Assembly (NCBI GenBank): GCA_040954595.2
Contig: CM082593.2
Location: forward strand, 1,426,001-1,490,000
Direction: 5' to 3'
DNA from: Balanoglossus misakiensis
Lineage: Eukaryota; Hemichordata
Length of the DNA: 64,000 nt
The notes beneath the pieces are model-generated. The model did not search any database and was not told the DNA's origin. It saw only the letters and a list, made by a program, of their open reading frames with translations. The position numbers and the translations under genes were made by a program. Numbering within the stretch: the first letter of the stretch is position 1; the number at the start of each line of letters is the position of its first letter. Below are positions 23,625-37,500 of the stretch, one piece after another.

Positions 23625-26600
23625 CGTTGCAGAATAACATGACGCCCCATCCCGCCCCCACCCCTCGCGCCTTGTAGTGCAAGGATCGCCACTGTCGCCT
23701 AGAAATAGTTTCACTCCCTGTTGGCATCTTGCCAAGTCAAAGGGAACACTAACCTTAGCACTTGACTGCATAAAATCAGCTGAAGTCAACTTGAAGAATG
23801 CTCAGGTCAACCTATTCTTAGCATGTTAATTGTCGGCACAAAACCAAAATATCAAATGCAAGTTTGTGGGAAAGCTGTGCAAATCTTAAGAGTTAACGGC
23901 CGTGAAATAAGGTTAAGGCTGGTGTGTAAATGAGCGATAATTTTACCCACTTTATCGGGATACCCTTGATATCAATTTAAGAAGCTCCAGGACACACCAG
24001 CTGCGATGCAATCAATACCCGTAGACATGAAAAAAACTTCAAAATATAACTCTGCAATTATTTTATCAGTTTTTTCACCAAGGGCCAAATACGTGTGAAA
24101 ATTTGACGTAAAGTGGTTGTGTGTAATATGTTTGTAGTGATCTTACTTCATGTATAGACTAACACTGAAGTAAACTTAAACGGTTTGAAATATTTGAATG
24201 TCTTCTCATGTAGTGTAAGTTTCACACACTTGGTTCAATGGATACAAATGGTGATAATATGACCCTTACGAACGATGGAGAATTTTCTTGGATAAGAGAA
24301 TGTCCGCATAGGCAGGCAATGGGCCTTTGAATAGAGTTTGATTCATTTCATGTCTTTAAAAGGCTCTTTAACCCTGTAAATATAGAATGTGGGTTTATGT
24401 GAACCATTTGGGAGACAGAGAGGTCAAAATCCAGTAGCTAATGATGCCCCTTAAATGCCTGAAGCAAGAGGCAGGATTGCGACGAGAAATCTGATTCGTA
24501 AAATCGACCTGTAGGTACACGTATAATAGCGTGTGCGCTCGTGAGATCTGTGGTTGAGATGTGATGCTGTTTACGAGATATCAAGCTATCCATATGCGGG
24601 ATTTAACCAAATCTGTCTATTTCTATGATCTGGAGAGGTCAAGTACATTGGCATTATTTCGTTCGACAATTCAGTCTCAATGAGCTGCATTGTGGGTAGT
24701 TGTTGTTTATATAGCGTTTGTGTGTTTATTAATATCAGTTCCTGTGGCAGAATTTCGACATTAATTGGGATCTTCCCGCTGTGGAATTTGGATATTTAAA
24801 ACCATTGCCTAAACTTCCAATGAAAATCTGTGTGTTTGTCCTGTTTTTATGGGAAACATGCCCTTAGCATCCGCATATCAATAACTTTGAACTGTGCCTG
24901 CGAATCCCACACGGACTTGTGCTTTGAAAACATCTTATCTTGTGATTAAGTGGAACAAGACAGAAAGATGGAATAAATTAGCTTGAGATGAAAGCATGCT
25001 GATATCTTTAATGGATGGGTGTAGTCAGAATATCATGTATTGGTTGTTAGAAGGTGGTGTAAGCGGGAAGGGCGTTGAACTGTTGAAACCAGATACTGTG
25101 TCGTTCATTCTAAGATAATTCGGATTGAGGTAGTTTTCATGCGTGCATTGAGCAGCCCATGTATGTGGTACACATCGCTGTCAATATCCTTGACTACGAA
25201 TACTAGCATTCTAAATTAACATGGAGTGTCCTTTTCAAAAGCGTGGATATGTTATACCAAGTTCTTTATGACAATTATCACCTAAAAGTATTCATTACTT
25301 AAGCCGATGCAAGCAATATATTGCTGTTTTCTGAAGCACAGTTCACACAAAACGCTCTCAATTCCGCTTTAACAAAGACTTGAAATGAACTCATAAACGT
25401 TAGTTCATTCGGACTTAATACACGGGTATGCATGTTGTATGCATGTAACTAGAAGCCCCAGTAACGTAGTATATATGCCCCGACTTAATGCGTCGGTCTC
25501 CAAGGTAACGAGATGAACACCTGATGTGAGGAATCGACGTTTTCACACTTGTTCATGGTTTTATCAGTTCTTTATTTCGAAATAATTTTGACGTCGAATT
25601 TCTTTTTCGTACATCACACTTTAATAATTTAGAACCAATATGCCGCCATCATTTTATGAGCTTCAGAAAATTGATTATTAAGGCAACACAAAGCTGTCGG
25701 CCAGGACATGATCACCAACGGTCTTGCATTTGCAGAAGCCAGTTTTAGACATAGAAGCTTTCAAAATAAACTTGGTGCTCGGGGTTGGGAGCAATTTGAG
25801 TTGACTGTTCACTGTTTAAATAATTTCCCAAGTCCATCCAGTCCTTGGGAAAAACGGGTTTAGCGAACCAGCCACGAATTGATGATATCCACAGGTATAT
25901 CTTTTGAAATAAAATAAACCATAAAAGAAGGGCGTCTTTTCAGCCGACCTCATTTAATTTTATGTTCATGAATTAATAAATCACGAAGGCCTGGGGATAG
26001 TACGCGTATATAATGAAACTCAATTTTGCAGAAATAAAGAAATGACTTTTTGTATGAAGCGTGTAATCTACTGTCAGAGAATTATCATGTAAAAGTCAGC
26101 CTACGCATGCATAAAATTCAGGATTTAACGTCGAATGGTGGGACAGACGTGCAGTAGAAATCCCGTGTGCAATCTGCCCCGTGGAAAGCCCTACCAACGC
26201 TGTTCACTTCATAAAAGGAATCGAAATCTTGTGAGGTGGGCTTTCCGTGTTCATAAAAGGAGGAAAACCCTCATGTTTTGCGGAGGTTTACTCTTTTTTA
26301 TTCGTATTGCAACTACGGATAGGTTAACAGAGAGGTTATATGAAACCTTCTCTGACTTGTAGTTTGGTTGTTGATACAGGCAGTGTTCTCGAGCATAATT
26401 TCCGCGATCATTTTCACCTCTCCAATGTCCAGAAAACGTATTCATCACAGACTGTGTCTGCCTGATGAAGGCTTTATTAACACCACATCATGGCCTCCCC
26501 TCCCCAGGGTCTGACATCATAACCATAGCAACTTGCAGGAAACATTTACACTGTTTTAAATGAGCCATGAAAAGTGGCGAAAATTGAACGTTGGGGAACA

Positions 26601-27597
26601 CACCATTGTGTACAAAATAAGCAATCGTTTTCACGAGGGAAAACCGCAGTTTCAAAACTCAATTAAAAGATCTTTCATGGCTGTAAGCATGTCATTAACA
26701 GAATTAATATTGTTATTATCGGGTGACAGAATCGACAACCACTGTATTGATGAGTATTGACTCTAGCAGAATGTCAGCTTTACGATCTCACAAAAGTTTA
26801 TTTATTTCACGATTCATGACTTTCATTGGAGGTGAAACTAGTAATTGAAGCAGTCATAATGGCTGCGAATGTCTAATACACAAATAACAGAGTTCTCTTC
26901 TATCTCATACAAAGCTTGATTTGGACAACTTAGCTAGCACAAGTCTCGCGAGATCTCATAGGATCATCTGTTACTGCACAGCAACTTTTAGATACTATTA
27001 ACTTCTCTGTCTAAATATCTTGAAGACAAAATCGCAGTGTGTAGAATCTGGCTTCTGGCTATAATAGAATTTCATCAGTCTGCTCCACTTACTGATCTTG
27101 GAATGTGTATGTCATGACCCGTGCCCACACAGAGATTCGATAAAACCGTTCTCTCATTTGGGTCGTGCATTTGCATCTACTTTATCCTCCGAGTTCAGAA
27201 AGTAGGAGGGCAAGAGTATTACCTTATCGAATCTATCGCATTGACAGCTGCTTCACTCTGGCATGTGTTAGTTAATAATCAAAACACGGTCCTTGTGTTG
27301 TGTCTATACGAAGTGTAATACTTCCTCATCAGAAGTATTCAGTTTCAGTTGGCCAAAAAAGTACGTTTTACTTTTGCAGATAGGGGTCAAAACACCAAAG
27401 TTGGAAATAATCCAGTCGCAACATTTAAGAACTGCAAATTAAATAAAGTATATGAAAAGTAGAGCTCAGGGCATGTTTTGTGACAACACAAACTCTGCAT
27501 AATTCTATAGGAACGTTCGGATGTTTATTAATCCTATGTAATTTATTTTTTTGACAAACTAAAGGCAAAAAACACATAACAGTAAATGTAATAGTTG

Positions 27598-27634
27598 GAA
27601 TAAAGGAAACTAGGCAGAATAAAGGAAACTAGGC
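27598..27634. repeat. tandem duplication of an 18-bp unit
   Basis: GAATAAAGGAAACTAGGC occurs twice in direct succession, separated by a single A. Confidence 0.9.
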
Positions 27635-27808
27635 GTAAAGTAAATACCTTTTACCGTTAATATTATTATCTCGGTCCATTCACTTGGGGAGTTCCATTTA
27701 TATGATACAATTATTTCATAACAGGTGAAATGCACATTCCATGTCGTGCATGATCCGATAAAGATGTGTTAATGCGAAATTCAACAACACCAGCTCTGCC
27801 GTGCGGAG

Positions 27809-27822
27809 TGACGTCACGTGAC
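27809..27822. promoter_or_regulatory. overlapping CRE and CLEAR-type E-box
   Basis: TGACGTCA (27809-27816) overlaps GTCACGTGAC (27813-27822), both perfect palindromes. A more GC-rich patch surrounds them. No gene start was found next to it. Confidence 0.3.
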
Positions 27823-29041
27823 AGTGTGTGAAATGGGCGGTTTATGATTAAATTACTCGTGAGCGTGTGCACCTGTCGCAGATCAGAGTTAGGCGAGAGA
27901 GAAGGAGGCAAATGTTGTTGATTTGAAGGCAGTTCCTTTACCGCTACCTAAGACACTAATGGATATCCTGCGGGCGTTATGCTTCTGTGGTCGTCGATAA
28001 AATTCATGTGAAACAGCGATTTTTACACATGGTTGGGGGGATAATTTACAAACCCCAGTGCGACAGGTTTCCTCCGGGATATCGTAGGGTTGACCTCTTC
28101 ACCCTTCGTGATTCAAATAGAAAAATCTTCTGTCTTTTCTCAGCAGCTTTTTCATAACTGAGGTGCCATACCGTGCGGAATCACTCAAAATTTCACGTTA
28201 GAGACAAGGCTGACTTACAATTTTCTGGATGAAAACAAATTCTTATGAATTCGGAGATCGCTGCTATTTTCTGATTCAACGCAGCCTGTACATTAATCAT
28301 CAATGGTTGAACTTCAATCAAACCAAATCCATCTGGAAGTTGAAAGAAATTAATTCATTGTCTTGTCTTCTGCACTATCGATTTGTCTTCTGAAATGGTG
28401 TAACTTGCCTCAACCGGTTTTCAGAAATCGCGAAAAAAATATTGATGGAAACGTCGACGCTTCAAGACGTTGTCTGTGCGTCTCCCTATCAACCAAATGA
28501 CTGTACAGTACTCTAGAGTTGCATTATGTTTTCGGGATTGGGTGCACTAAGATCTGTGCATATACAAATGTTTCTAGTGTCTTTATATGACTTGATTAGA
28601 TGACCTTGGCTTGGCATGTGTTAAGATGAGAATTAAAGTCATCCCCTGCGACCAGGTGACTTTGGCATTTCATTTTTTTTGTAAAATCGTTCTCAAAAGG
28701 CTTAATGTAAATTCCAAGTATCTCAGCGTCAACGGCTCAGGTGCAGAAGAGCTTGATAAAGTTGGATTTGGGAGTGCTCCTTGTAACGATGGGTTTAAGA
28801 GGGCTTTGCACGGCCAGACGAAACGTATCGAACACCATTAAAACTGCCCTACATTAATCGTTGAGTGTCTCGAAAGTACACAGAGGAACACATATAAGAT
28901 GATTATTACATGACGAACGTAGGAGCATGCCAAAGAATCTAAGCGTTCAAGAACTAGTTCTGTCGTCGCCTATCATTCTTTGCGGATAGTCCATCAGTTG
29001 TTTATAGCTATATCAGGCTGTAGCTATATGTGTTCTTTACG

Positions 29042-29058
29042 CCCCCCCCCCCCCCCCC
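29042..29058. repeat. C17 homopolymer
   Basis: Seventeen C in a row; the opposite strand is G17. Confidence 0.9.
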
Positions 29059-29418
29059 AACCACCATCCCCAGTCCCCAAACAAGCACACACTATCACCA
29101 TCGCAATATATCAGGAATTAAAACTCCATCAATCCCCTCCTTTGAATAAAGTAACAATGAAAAGTAACTGGCAATACCACTCAGGAAAAACACACCCAAG
29201 TTTATTAACTTTTACCTATTTTGAAAACCAGTCAGTTTCTGGATTGAGTAACTAAAAAACAAAAAGAGTTATCTTGTCGCCAAGGCAACAGCCTAGCCGG
29301 CAACATACAGGATGTGCGTCACTAGTGACGTAACTGAAAGAAAGCGCCATAAACAGCTAAATAACCAATTGTAAACCTCATATTTTTCAGTGCATGACTG
29401 CCAGTTTCTTATAAAATC

Positions 29419-29424
29419 TTTATT
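29419..29424 (-). terminator. possible poly(A) signal of the nicotinic receptor gene
   Basis: AATAAA on the - strand, the first exact copy I see after the stop codon at 30913-30915. It would imply a 3' UTR of about 1.5 kb. Confidence 0.25.
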
Positions 29425-30912
29425 TACACTACACCACAATGATAAAATAGCAGTAAGGGCATCCACTACAAAAAATATACAAAAATCACCGCAATGTGAA
29501 ACATTTTAATTGCTTCTTTCCATTAAAACACACTGACCAGATTGACTACACTCAGTTGTTTATATTTAAAAGAAAAGTCACAGAAAACTTTCATTGAAAA
29601 CCGTTCCCTATAATGCAATGTTTCACGATATACATGATGAATTCTGCATGAGGTGGTTAACACGATTGGTGGGTTGTAGTGAATGAAAGTATAATCGTTC
29701 GCAACATACACGTACTTTAGTGATACTATGGCAACTTGAGTGCATGGCAACCAGTTTAGTTGAGCGTATAAAGCAAATTCTGTGTTCCAACAAATCAGTT
29801 ATACAATGCAGCCACAGAAGCCTAATCAATCTTATACGCTCACTATATCGTGTTCTGGACTGTTTGGCAAATAGAAATTGTTTGTACAAGAAGTGTGTCG
29901 CAGAAACATTCTCCGAGAAACAAACGTTGTATAGATGAAATGGAAAGCAAAGTTGGCTTTTGATTAATCGTGAAAGGAGAACAATGGTCTACACTTCATG
30001 CAAGTAAAGCATTCTCAGCGTGTTGTCAAAACTATCTAAAGATCCTTAACACAACTGCTTTTAACTGTAAATGCTATAACCAGACGAAATTTAGCATTGT
30101 AGTCGTTTCCTGGTGTCTTTTGTTGTATTGATACTCAACATGAAATGGGAAACAATGTTATGTCTTGGTCACTTTGTCGATCTTTTTATGGCATCATTCA
30201 ACATTATTCAGTCAGTTGGCGGACTTGAAATGTGTAATGATGTATTGCTACAGGAAACGTTTAAAAAGATAGAGTTTTAGACAAAGAGAAATACTCAGTC
30301 AATAGCTCTTCTCATACAAGAAAATTCCGTCTTGATTAGCGAGAGGTATCACATTGGAGTTTCCTCTTGATGTCACGGAGAAAGTGTTCCAGTAGGAGTA
30401 TATGGAACTATTGCCCTCAATTACTCCCAGTGGGATAACAATTCCGTAGTATGTCTCCCGGCGCCTTGACAGAAAAATTAACTTGGATTGTTTTATATTG
30501 TTGTGGGTGGGTTTAACAAAACAAATCGTTGGTAATATACATCATTCATGCAGTGCTTTGCCTCTGCGACTATTTGGCAATTTGCAGTTGGTATATCCAC
30601 CATTTGGCTGAATCGTCACCTGATGTTTGCAACACACAGACTCCACTTCTCGGTCTGTCATTTGACCATGATGGAGTTTAGGGTTTTCGAAATCTTGTAA
30701 AGTATTTTCTTGATCTTGCTTCGACCGGTTTAAAGCTCACAAACTGTTAATTATTCACCTTTTAAGTTAACCAAGCATGGCCATTGTATTTTCGGTTACC
30801 ATGGTCACACTTTGACTGGTGATAAATACAGAGCCATGGGAGCTTTGAACGTCGACATTTTCCATTCTGAACCAGAGCTTACGTACATTATTCATCACGT
30901 TGCTTCGGACGG

Positions 30913-31529
30913 TCATCCCATGGCGCTGAAAATCAAAGCCATGGTAACAGTGGAGAAAAGAACGGCAAAGACGACTAAGAGCATTCTGTCTACAATATGA
31001 GCAACTTCTTTCCACTCCTTAAGCGTGGCATTCCGTTTATCCTTGGACGCCATCCTGCGAGAAAATTGTTTCACGTGGGTTAAGATTTCGCTTATGTCGT
31101 TTTCCGACTGAGTGGATAGTACCAGCAGTTTGGGACTGTTCTTCTCCTTACTTGGGTCCTTTTTCTGTGGCTCATCACACCTTGTCCGCACACGCTTATA
31201 ATAGAAACGACTATTGTCCATGTAGAAGCAACGTTTTGATGATCTTTCCGAGTGTGAGTTGCCCATCACTGTTTCAACCCGCTTTGGACTGTCAGTGGTG
31301 TGGAAGTCTTGTGAAATCTCGCGTAAAGTCGCCAACGAAATGTCATGGCTCTCTTCGTGCTTGGGCGACTTCTGGATCCGCAAGACTCTGGCGAGAAACC
31401 CGAAGACAAATTTCCTAACCCACTGTGGAACCTCGTGATTGTATCCATCTTGAAAGTGCAAATTTAATACCCATATCGTCAACACACAGGACAGCGAGAC
31501 CAAAAGTATCATGGCCGAAAAATACAGTG
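30913..31529 (-). CDS. nicotinic receptor exon 6, M3 to C-terminus
   Basis: Residues 297-501. M3 (LYFSAMILLVSLSCVLTIWV) follows the phase-1 junction with exon 5. The cytosolic loop is about 155 residues, basic and serine-rich, with no other recognisable motif. The MA helix (KEWKEVAHIVDR) and M4 end at ALIFSAMG and TGA (30915-30913). Confidence 0.93.
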
Positions 31530-34500
31530 CTGGTGAAAATACAGAAAAAAAAATAATGTTAGTATAATGCAGAGAATTTCTGGAGCAAACAACTAGGATC
31601 ATACAATATCAATTAGGAAAAACCCCGAGTTAAACAGCAATTTATGAGATTAACTTTGTTACACAAAATCATCATCTTTCAGGCAACTGTTTGGATGTTG
31701 ATCGCGTGAACAGTCATGAAAATGATCCATCATACTCGACCCACTCACGATCAGACCTTCCTCAAAGAAAACATTGGGGTTGGATTAACCGTGCCAGTGA
31801 CATTTATCTTCACCACATACCCCGAAAGAAATGATAAATTGATGAAGCAATAAACGTTGAAAATTCCCCAATGCACCTGTCTCTGTGCAACAAATTACTT
31901 GGTAACGTCATACTCACTGCTCCATACAAAGCCCAATTACTAATTTATCATTATATTCTTGCTATTTACAGCGTGAAGGTGTATGATGAATCTCATACTG
32001 TCCAGAGACAGTAGACCATTTTCTGAACTCCATGATACCTTGCGAGGTCTCGCGTGGCTAGACAGTTTATATGAGATCTCGCAATTAGCAGAAAATGCTG
32101 TATTGTCAGACTGACGTTTTTCCTTACTAGTATGCTAATGGAAGATGTTACCTTTCCGACCTATGCTTTCTTGCCAAATGATAGGTGAAATACCGCGCTT
32201 GCATCTGCAAATACTGTTTACTCCCTCGCAAAATGTTACTCATTTCCGACCCACAGAATGAGTACCGCGTAAAAAATAAGTATACAATTTGCCAGATTGA
32301 CTAAGCCGTTGTCAGATTCCACTTTACCGTCTCTAAGTAAAAGAGCAACGGTCGCCGCAGAAAGGAATCCAACGGCACGGAACGCTTCCTTGATTTCCCA
32401 AACGGCAGTCAACACGTGCAATAAACAAACCTGTGGCAACGCTGTCACAAGAATTAAACCCTGATAAGATGCTTGCCCATGCAGAGTCGTAAAAAAATAA
32501 TATCAAACTGACATTGGCAAGGTCACGTGTCCTCCTCAAAGACTCCTAGAAATCATTCAGCAAATCAAGTGATTGGAAACTCGCTTAATTTCTTTCCCCA
32601 CGGGGGACAGGCAATCTAATTTTGTTTAATTTGTAAAGGTGAAAGAAAGGTTGATCTCAGAGTCAGGCAATAATGACATCATCAGAACTGTTCTCCCTAA
32701 ATTATTCTTAGTTCTCGATAGCAATAGATAAGAGTATCTCCTGTCGAGTTTGTACTGTGCATCAAGGCCTGCAACAGAAAATGTGACTTACCTATTATAG
32801 GTACCTTGTCTGATGTAGGTGGAAGAGATTCTGCCAAGAACTGATGGAACACAATTAGACCCAGTAAATTGGTAATTACCATGGTAACCTTTTCACCGGA
32901 ATCGGGAGGCAAATAAAATCCAACAAGAGTGAGACAGGCAATTAAGCAATTAGGCACCAACAAATTGAAGACATAGAATAGAGGACGGCGTCTCAGGACA
33001 ACGGTGAAAGTTAGATCGGGGAAGGGTTCGATGCAGCAGCCGTAATACTCCACGTTCCGTTTGATGGGCGCCGAGTCGAGATCCCACTCCCCGTTGCTTC
33101 TGTAGTTTCCGATGTCTGCCCTCTCGCCGTCGCGGCTGATCAATTCCATCTGCCATCCGTGGTACGCCCAGGAACCGAATTTCAGGGTGCAATACTGTTT
33201 GTCGAACGGGAAATGCAACACCTCCACTTTGCAGGAACTTTTCAATATCGCTGGCGCCATCCAGAAGACGTCCCCGTTCGAAGACACAATAGCTAGAGTA
33301 TCCATCTTTATGTGGGAGAACTCTTCATCAACGCTGTCAAATAAATAAGAGCAAACACCATGAAAAAACTCTTGTGTGTGCTTTTCAAGTGACACAAGTA
33401 TTCTAAAAACGCCATTTTGAATATACATGTACTAGAAATATCATACAAATTATGTTACATACATTCACTTACAAATTGAGGTAGTAAATCAAAACAATTT
33501 GTTGAATGTTACTCACTTGTTGTATAGTACAATATCTGGCCTCCATATCGACATAGCAGGCAAACGAATTTCTTCAACACCTTGGAATTCTGACGCATTC
33601 CACGCCAGAAATTCGTCTCTCCAATTCTGTGGGTGTGGAAAAAGTGCAGTTTTTGTGTTGTGTTTCTTGTGTTTTATCACGTTGTTACTATACAATCAGA
33701 GGGTACTCGGCATAGAATTATCTAAGGAGACGAAGGCATGCAACATACATAGTCAAATCCATGCAAGAAAGGTATTCAAAGTTTTTCGAAAAGATTAAAC
33801 AGACCCTGCCCCCTCGTGTTACACCTGCCATACATCAGTCTGGTTGTGCATGTGGACAATTTGAATGGCAGTCACCGGTATATCAGACAGATGATCTCTG
33901 TTGTGAATAGTGCATAAAGTGTGACTACTATCAATGTGCCCTTAGATCGCATTTCATATCCAGATAATGATGAATTTGATGGCTCGGATGAGGTTCAGCT
34001 TGAATACTAATTGATTAACATTACATTACACGTTTCATTTTTCTGAACAATAAAATTTGTATTACATGAATTGAAGGTCAATATGTGTGTTAGTCTTAAT
34101 GGTGCAAAGTGTCTTCTTCATAGTTTATTCATAAATGTTCAATTTTAGACACATGATATGCAAATTACTTATATCTTGGGATAAGGTCTAAATATTCAGT
34201 GCAGCGCCATCATCTTATCTCCCAGTCCCATGGGAAGTGATGTCATCACTCTGCGACTGTGATGCATTAGTCTTTTCAATTGACAAGTGCTAGATTTACA
34301 ATTGTTATAGAAAATCTAAATGGTTTTATGAAAATTCTGACATTAAACAGGAAAGTTCGAAGGTAGAACTGATATGAAATCTATGGCGAAGTGACTCAGT
34401 TGGCATATTTCCAAGACATAGTAAATTATTTACGGAATTTCTGCCTTCATGCAAGAATAGAGAGCTCCGTCGGTAATTATTGGGGCCGCTTAATATTTCC

Positions 34501-37500
34501 GAAAGATGTTTAGAATATCAATCAAACATCCATCCATTTCTTATAATGGGCAAAGTTCTTCTTCGTGATTCATATGATGTACTAGTGAATGTTGGTAGGA
34601 GTTGGCATGACCTTTGACCCTATACAAACAAATGTATTCGGAAATTTGGCTTTTAGATGGGAACATATTGGGGTAAAATGTTGATAAGTTTATGTCTGAC
34701 ATTTTTTCTGAGCTTTTGCAGGCCCAGTCATGTCACATTAGAATCAATGGCCATGGGACGGACCTATGTCCTATTCGTGTGCTATTCATTATCAGATACT
34801 CCAACATGATGAAAGAGCAAATTGTTCTCTCATAAAAAGATATCACGTACACGTGTTCACGTATTGCAAATACAGGTGGTGTTTGATTTTATAGTATTCC
34901 CTCATTCTTGTTAAAGTATTAATGAATTCTCGCTTTCCACGGACTTGATTGAGGTATTCTAGGCACGTATATACAGTTTCAATTTCCTAAGGTACTATAT
35001 TACATTCTATTATGTCACAAACAACAAATGTTTATCGTGTATGTGTCGTTCCATTTATGTAAATATGTGTGATGCTTTCACCTTTTTCCTGGTTTTCCAG
35101 ACATAACGGGAATTGCCCTCTGGAGATTTTTTTCTCTCCCACACAAGAACTCTGATTACAAAATCATCAAGATTCTTCTTTCAGCAGTTTTTTTATTAAT
35201 TATATATAGACGTCAGCTTGTCACGGGAACAGTCTGAGTTGGTGAGGTGCTGGATTAAAATCATGAATATTTTATCTGTGTTTCCTGCCGGGCACTCTTC
35301 AAATTGTTGCCTGTCTGTGAATTCCACACGCGTTTCTATGCTTTGAGCGTGGTGTTTCTTTGCACCTGCGCGTACGTTGTAGATAAAATGTGTAGATCGC
35401 AATTGCATTCCATTTTGGATATTCTCCATTTAAAGTGGTTTTATGGGGCACGCAGAATTATCTAATATTAACAGCTTCCGGGAAAACAATCCCCTTTAGT
35501 TTAAGTGTCCCCATTAATACACCTGTATATGTGGGTGACTAACATATAAATTGCCACTGTTCATTTTCTCAGGTTTAAACGAGATTCTCATTAGAGGTTT
35601 ATTGTTCATGGAGATAATAATTACTTAGTATATACCGCGGTAATAATCAGAGATAATCTGTCACATTTTCTGCCAAATGTTGATATACTAATAACATAAA
35701 ATTTGCCAGGCTATCTATGATCATATAAAATGACGTCAAAAGATTGTGACTTTGTTCCATTTGCAACATTGCTCAATAATTATCTGTTTGTCTTCAGCTC
35801 CATTTCAAAACAGTGACGGCCAACAAGAGACCATATTGATTTATTTGTATGTTATTTCTTGTAATTTTCTCCTAGCAACTGCAATATTACTTTTCTATGA
35901 ACTTCCCAGGAGAACTCTTCCCTAATGAGTTTCATTTGGAAACAGCCGGCACTTTCACGTTTGTTTATGTTTATGACTAAATTATATGTTTCCTGTTCAA
36001 TGGTCTCCTATGAGTTAATCGTTCCTCTTGGGAATCGTGTATTAGTACAAAAGTAGTCAATTCGCTCAGTGCCTGGAAACACAGTGTTACAGGCAAATGA
36101 ATCATACAGTACTTGACACGTGGAGAGAAGTTATACACTAAAACTTCATGTGAGTATTAGGAATGTGCCTCTGCAAACACCTGTAAAACACTCTCACAAA
36201 AGAACTTAAGGAAACTGCAAAACAAATTGTAATAAGGAATCCCTATTAAATCGCACAACTTAAACTTATATTCCTTGCTCTAAGTGCACCCTGTACGACC
36301 TGAAGCCGGATGACATTATGAATCTGACAGGCGTCATTCAGGAAATTAGGAGACTTCTTCTTCGAAGTCATGCTGTCCTCCCTTACTACTTAGCGATAAA
36401 AAATGCCATGTTGTATTTCCCTGAATATGTCGCCACTGAAAGTGTATTAATCTATCTACAGAGCTTTTAGAAATCTCTGCGAACGCCTAATACGATTACG
36501 GCAAGGGAGCACAATAGTTAATATTAAATCATAACAGCGAAAATAAACCAAATGTAGTCTTTGGTTTTGTATCGGATATTCAAAGCCGATAATTCACATA
36601 GACGGACTTGAATATATAAGTGGAGCATTTATTTGACATTTATTAATTAGGAGTCAGGTGCATTGTGGATTCCACGAAGCACATCGAATTGATTGTGGAT
36701 GCGAGGTCTGTTGGGTGTTGAAGTATTTTCACGAATTGTATGACTGCGGCAGTTTGATCACCTTGTTACCTCATTCGTGATATACAATCCAATTGATAAT
36801 GTGTCATATAGAATAAGATTTATTTCAGTAGTTCAAGGGTCAAACACATACACACACAGATAAAATAACTTTGCTGATACCTAGAGCCAATGTGTGTTTC
36901 GTTTTGCGCGTTTGATACTAGTTTTCTGAACATGAGGCAAGCGACCTGTAACTGATGACTTCATCGCCAAACTGATTATCAAATTCGAATTTAAGCTACT
37001 AAGTTCTTTTTATCCACTCTGAACAAGAGGATATTTCGGACACACAAAAGAACGGTTGGAAATGACAGCCATTGGGATTTTTCTAGAGGGGAAGTTCAAA
37101 AACATGAGTCAATCAAGTACAGCTTTGCTGTTTCAGTTCAACACACTTAGATATTTCCCATCAGTTCAAAATGGTCAGTCAACAAACATGTAGATGACAA
37201 GAACTTAGAAAACGAACGCGTGTACACATGCAACCAACCAAATCAACTACTGGCACATGTAGAAATTAATACAGTAACTTACAAACATTTCCGAAAAGTG
37301 AAAGAAAGGGAAGGAAAGAATTGAGTAAATGCTCCCTACCTGCCGAAGCCAGACATTAATCGTTATTTTCTGGTTCCGTTCATCCTTTAAGAAAACATAA
37401 AAAATATTCCTGAGTAGAAAAATATTAGAATTGACGAAAAAAATACATAATCAAGAAACTCAACCAATTTTGTAAACTGTTAAAGTATATTGAATACTAA

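Larger units (their letters stand above)
23280..30900. other. non-coding stretch, includes likely receptor 3' UTR
   Basis: No exon supported. The right end, from about 29400 to 30912, is probably the 3' untranslated region of the receptor gene on the - strand. The rest is AT-rich with the homopolymers and sites listed. Confidence 0.45.

Noticed and set aside
30913-31602. Full open frame on - from 31602 as one exon
   Set aside because: The bases above 31529 are intron: a CACCAG acceptor and the phase-1 join to exon 5 place the exon start at 31529.
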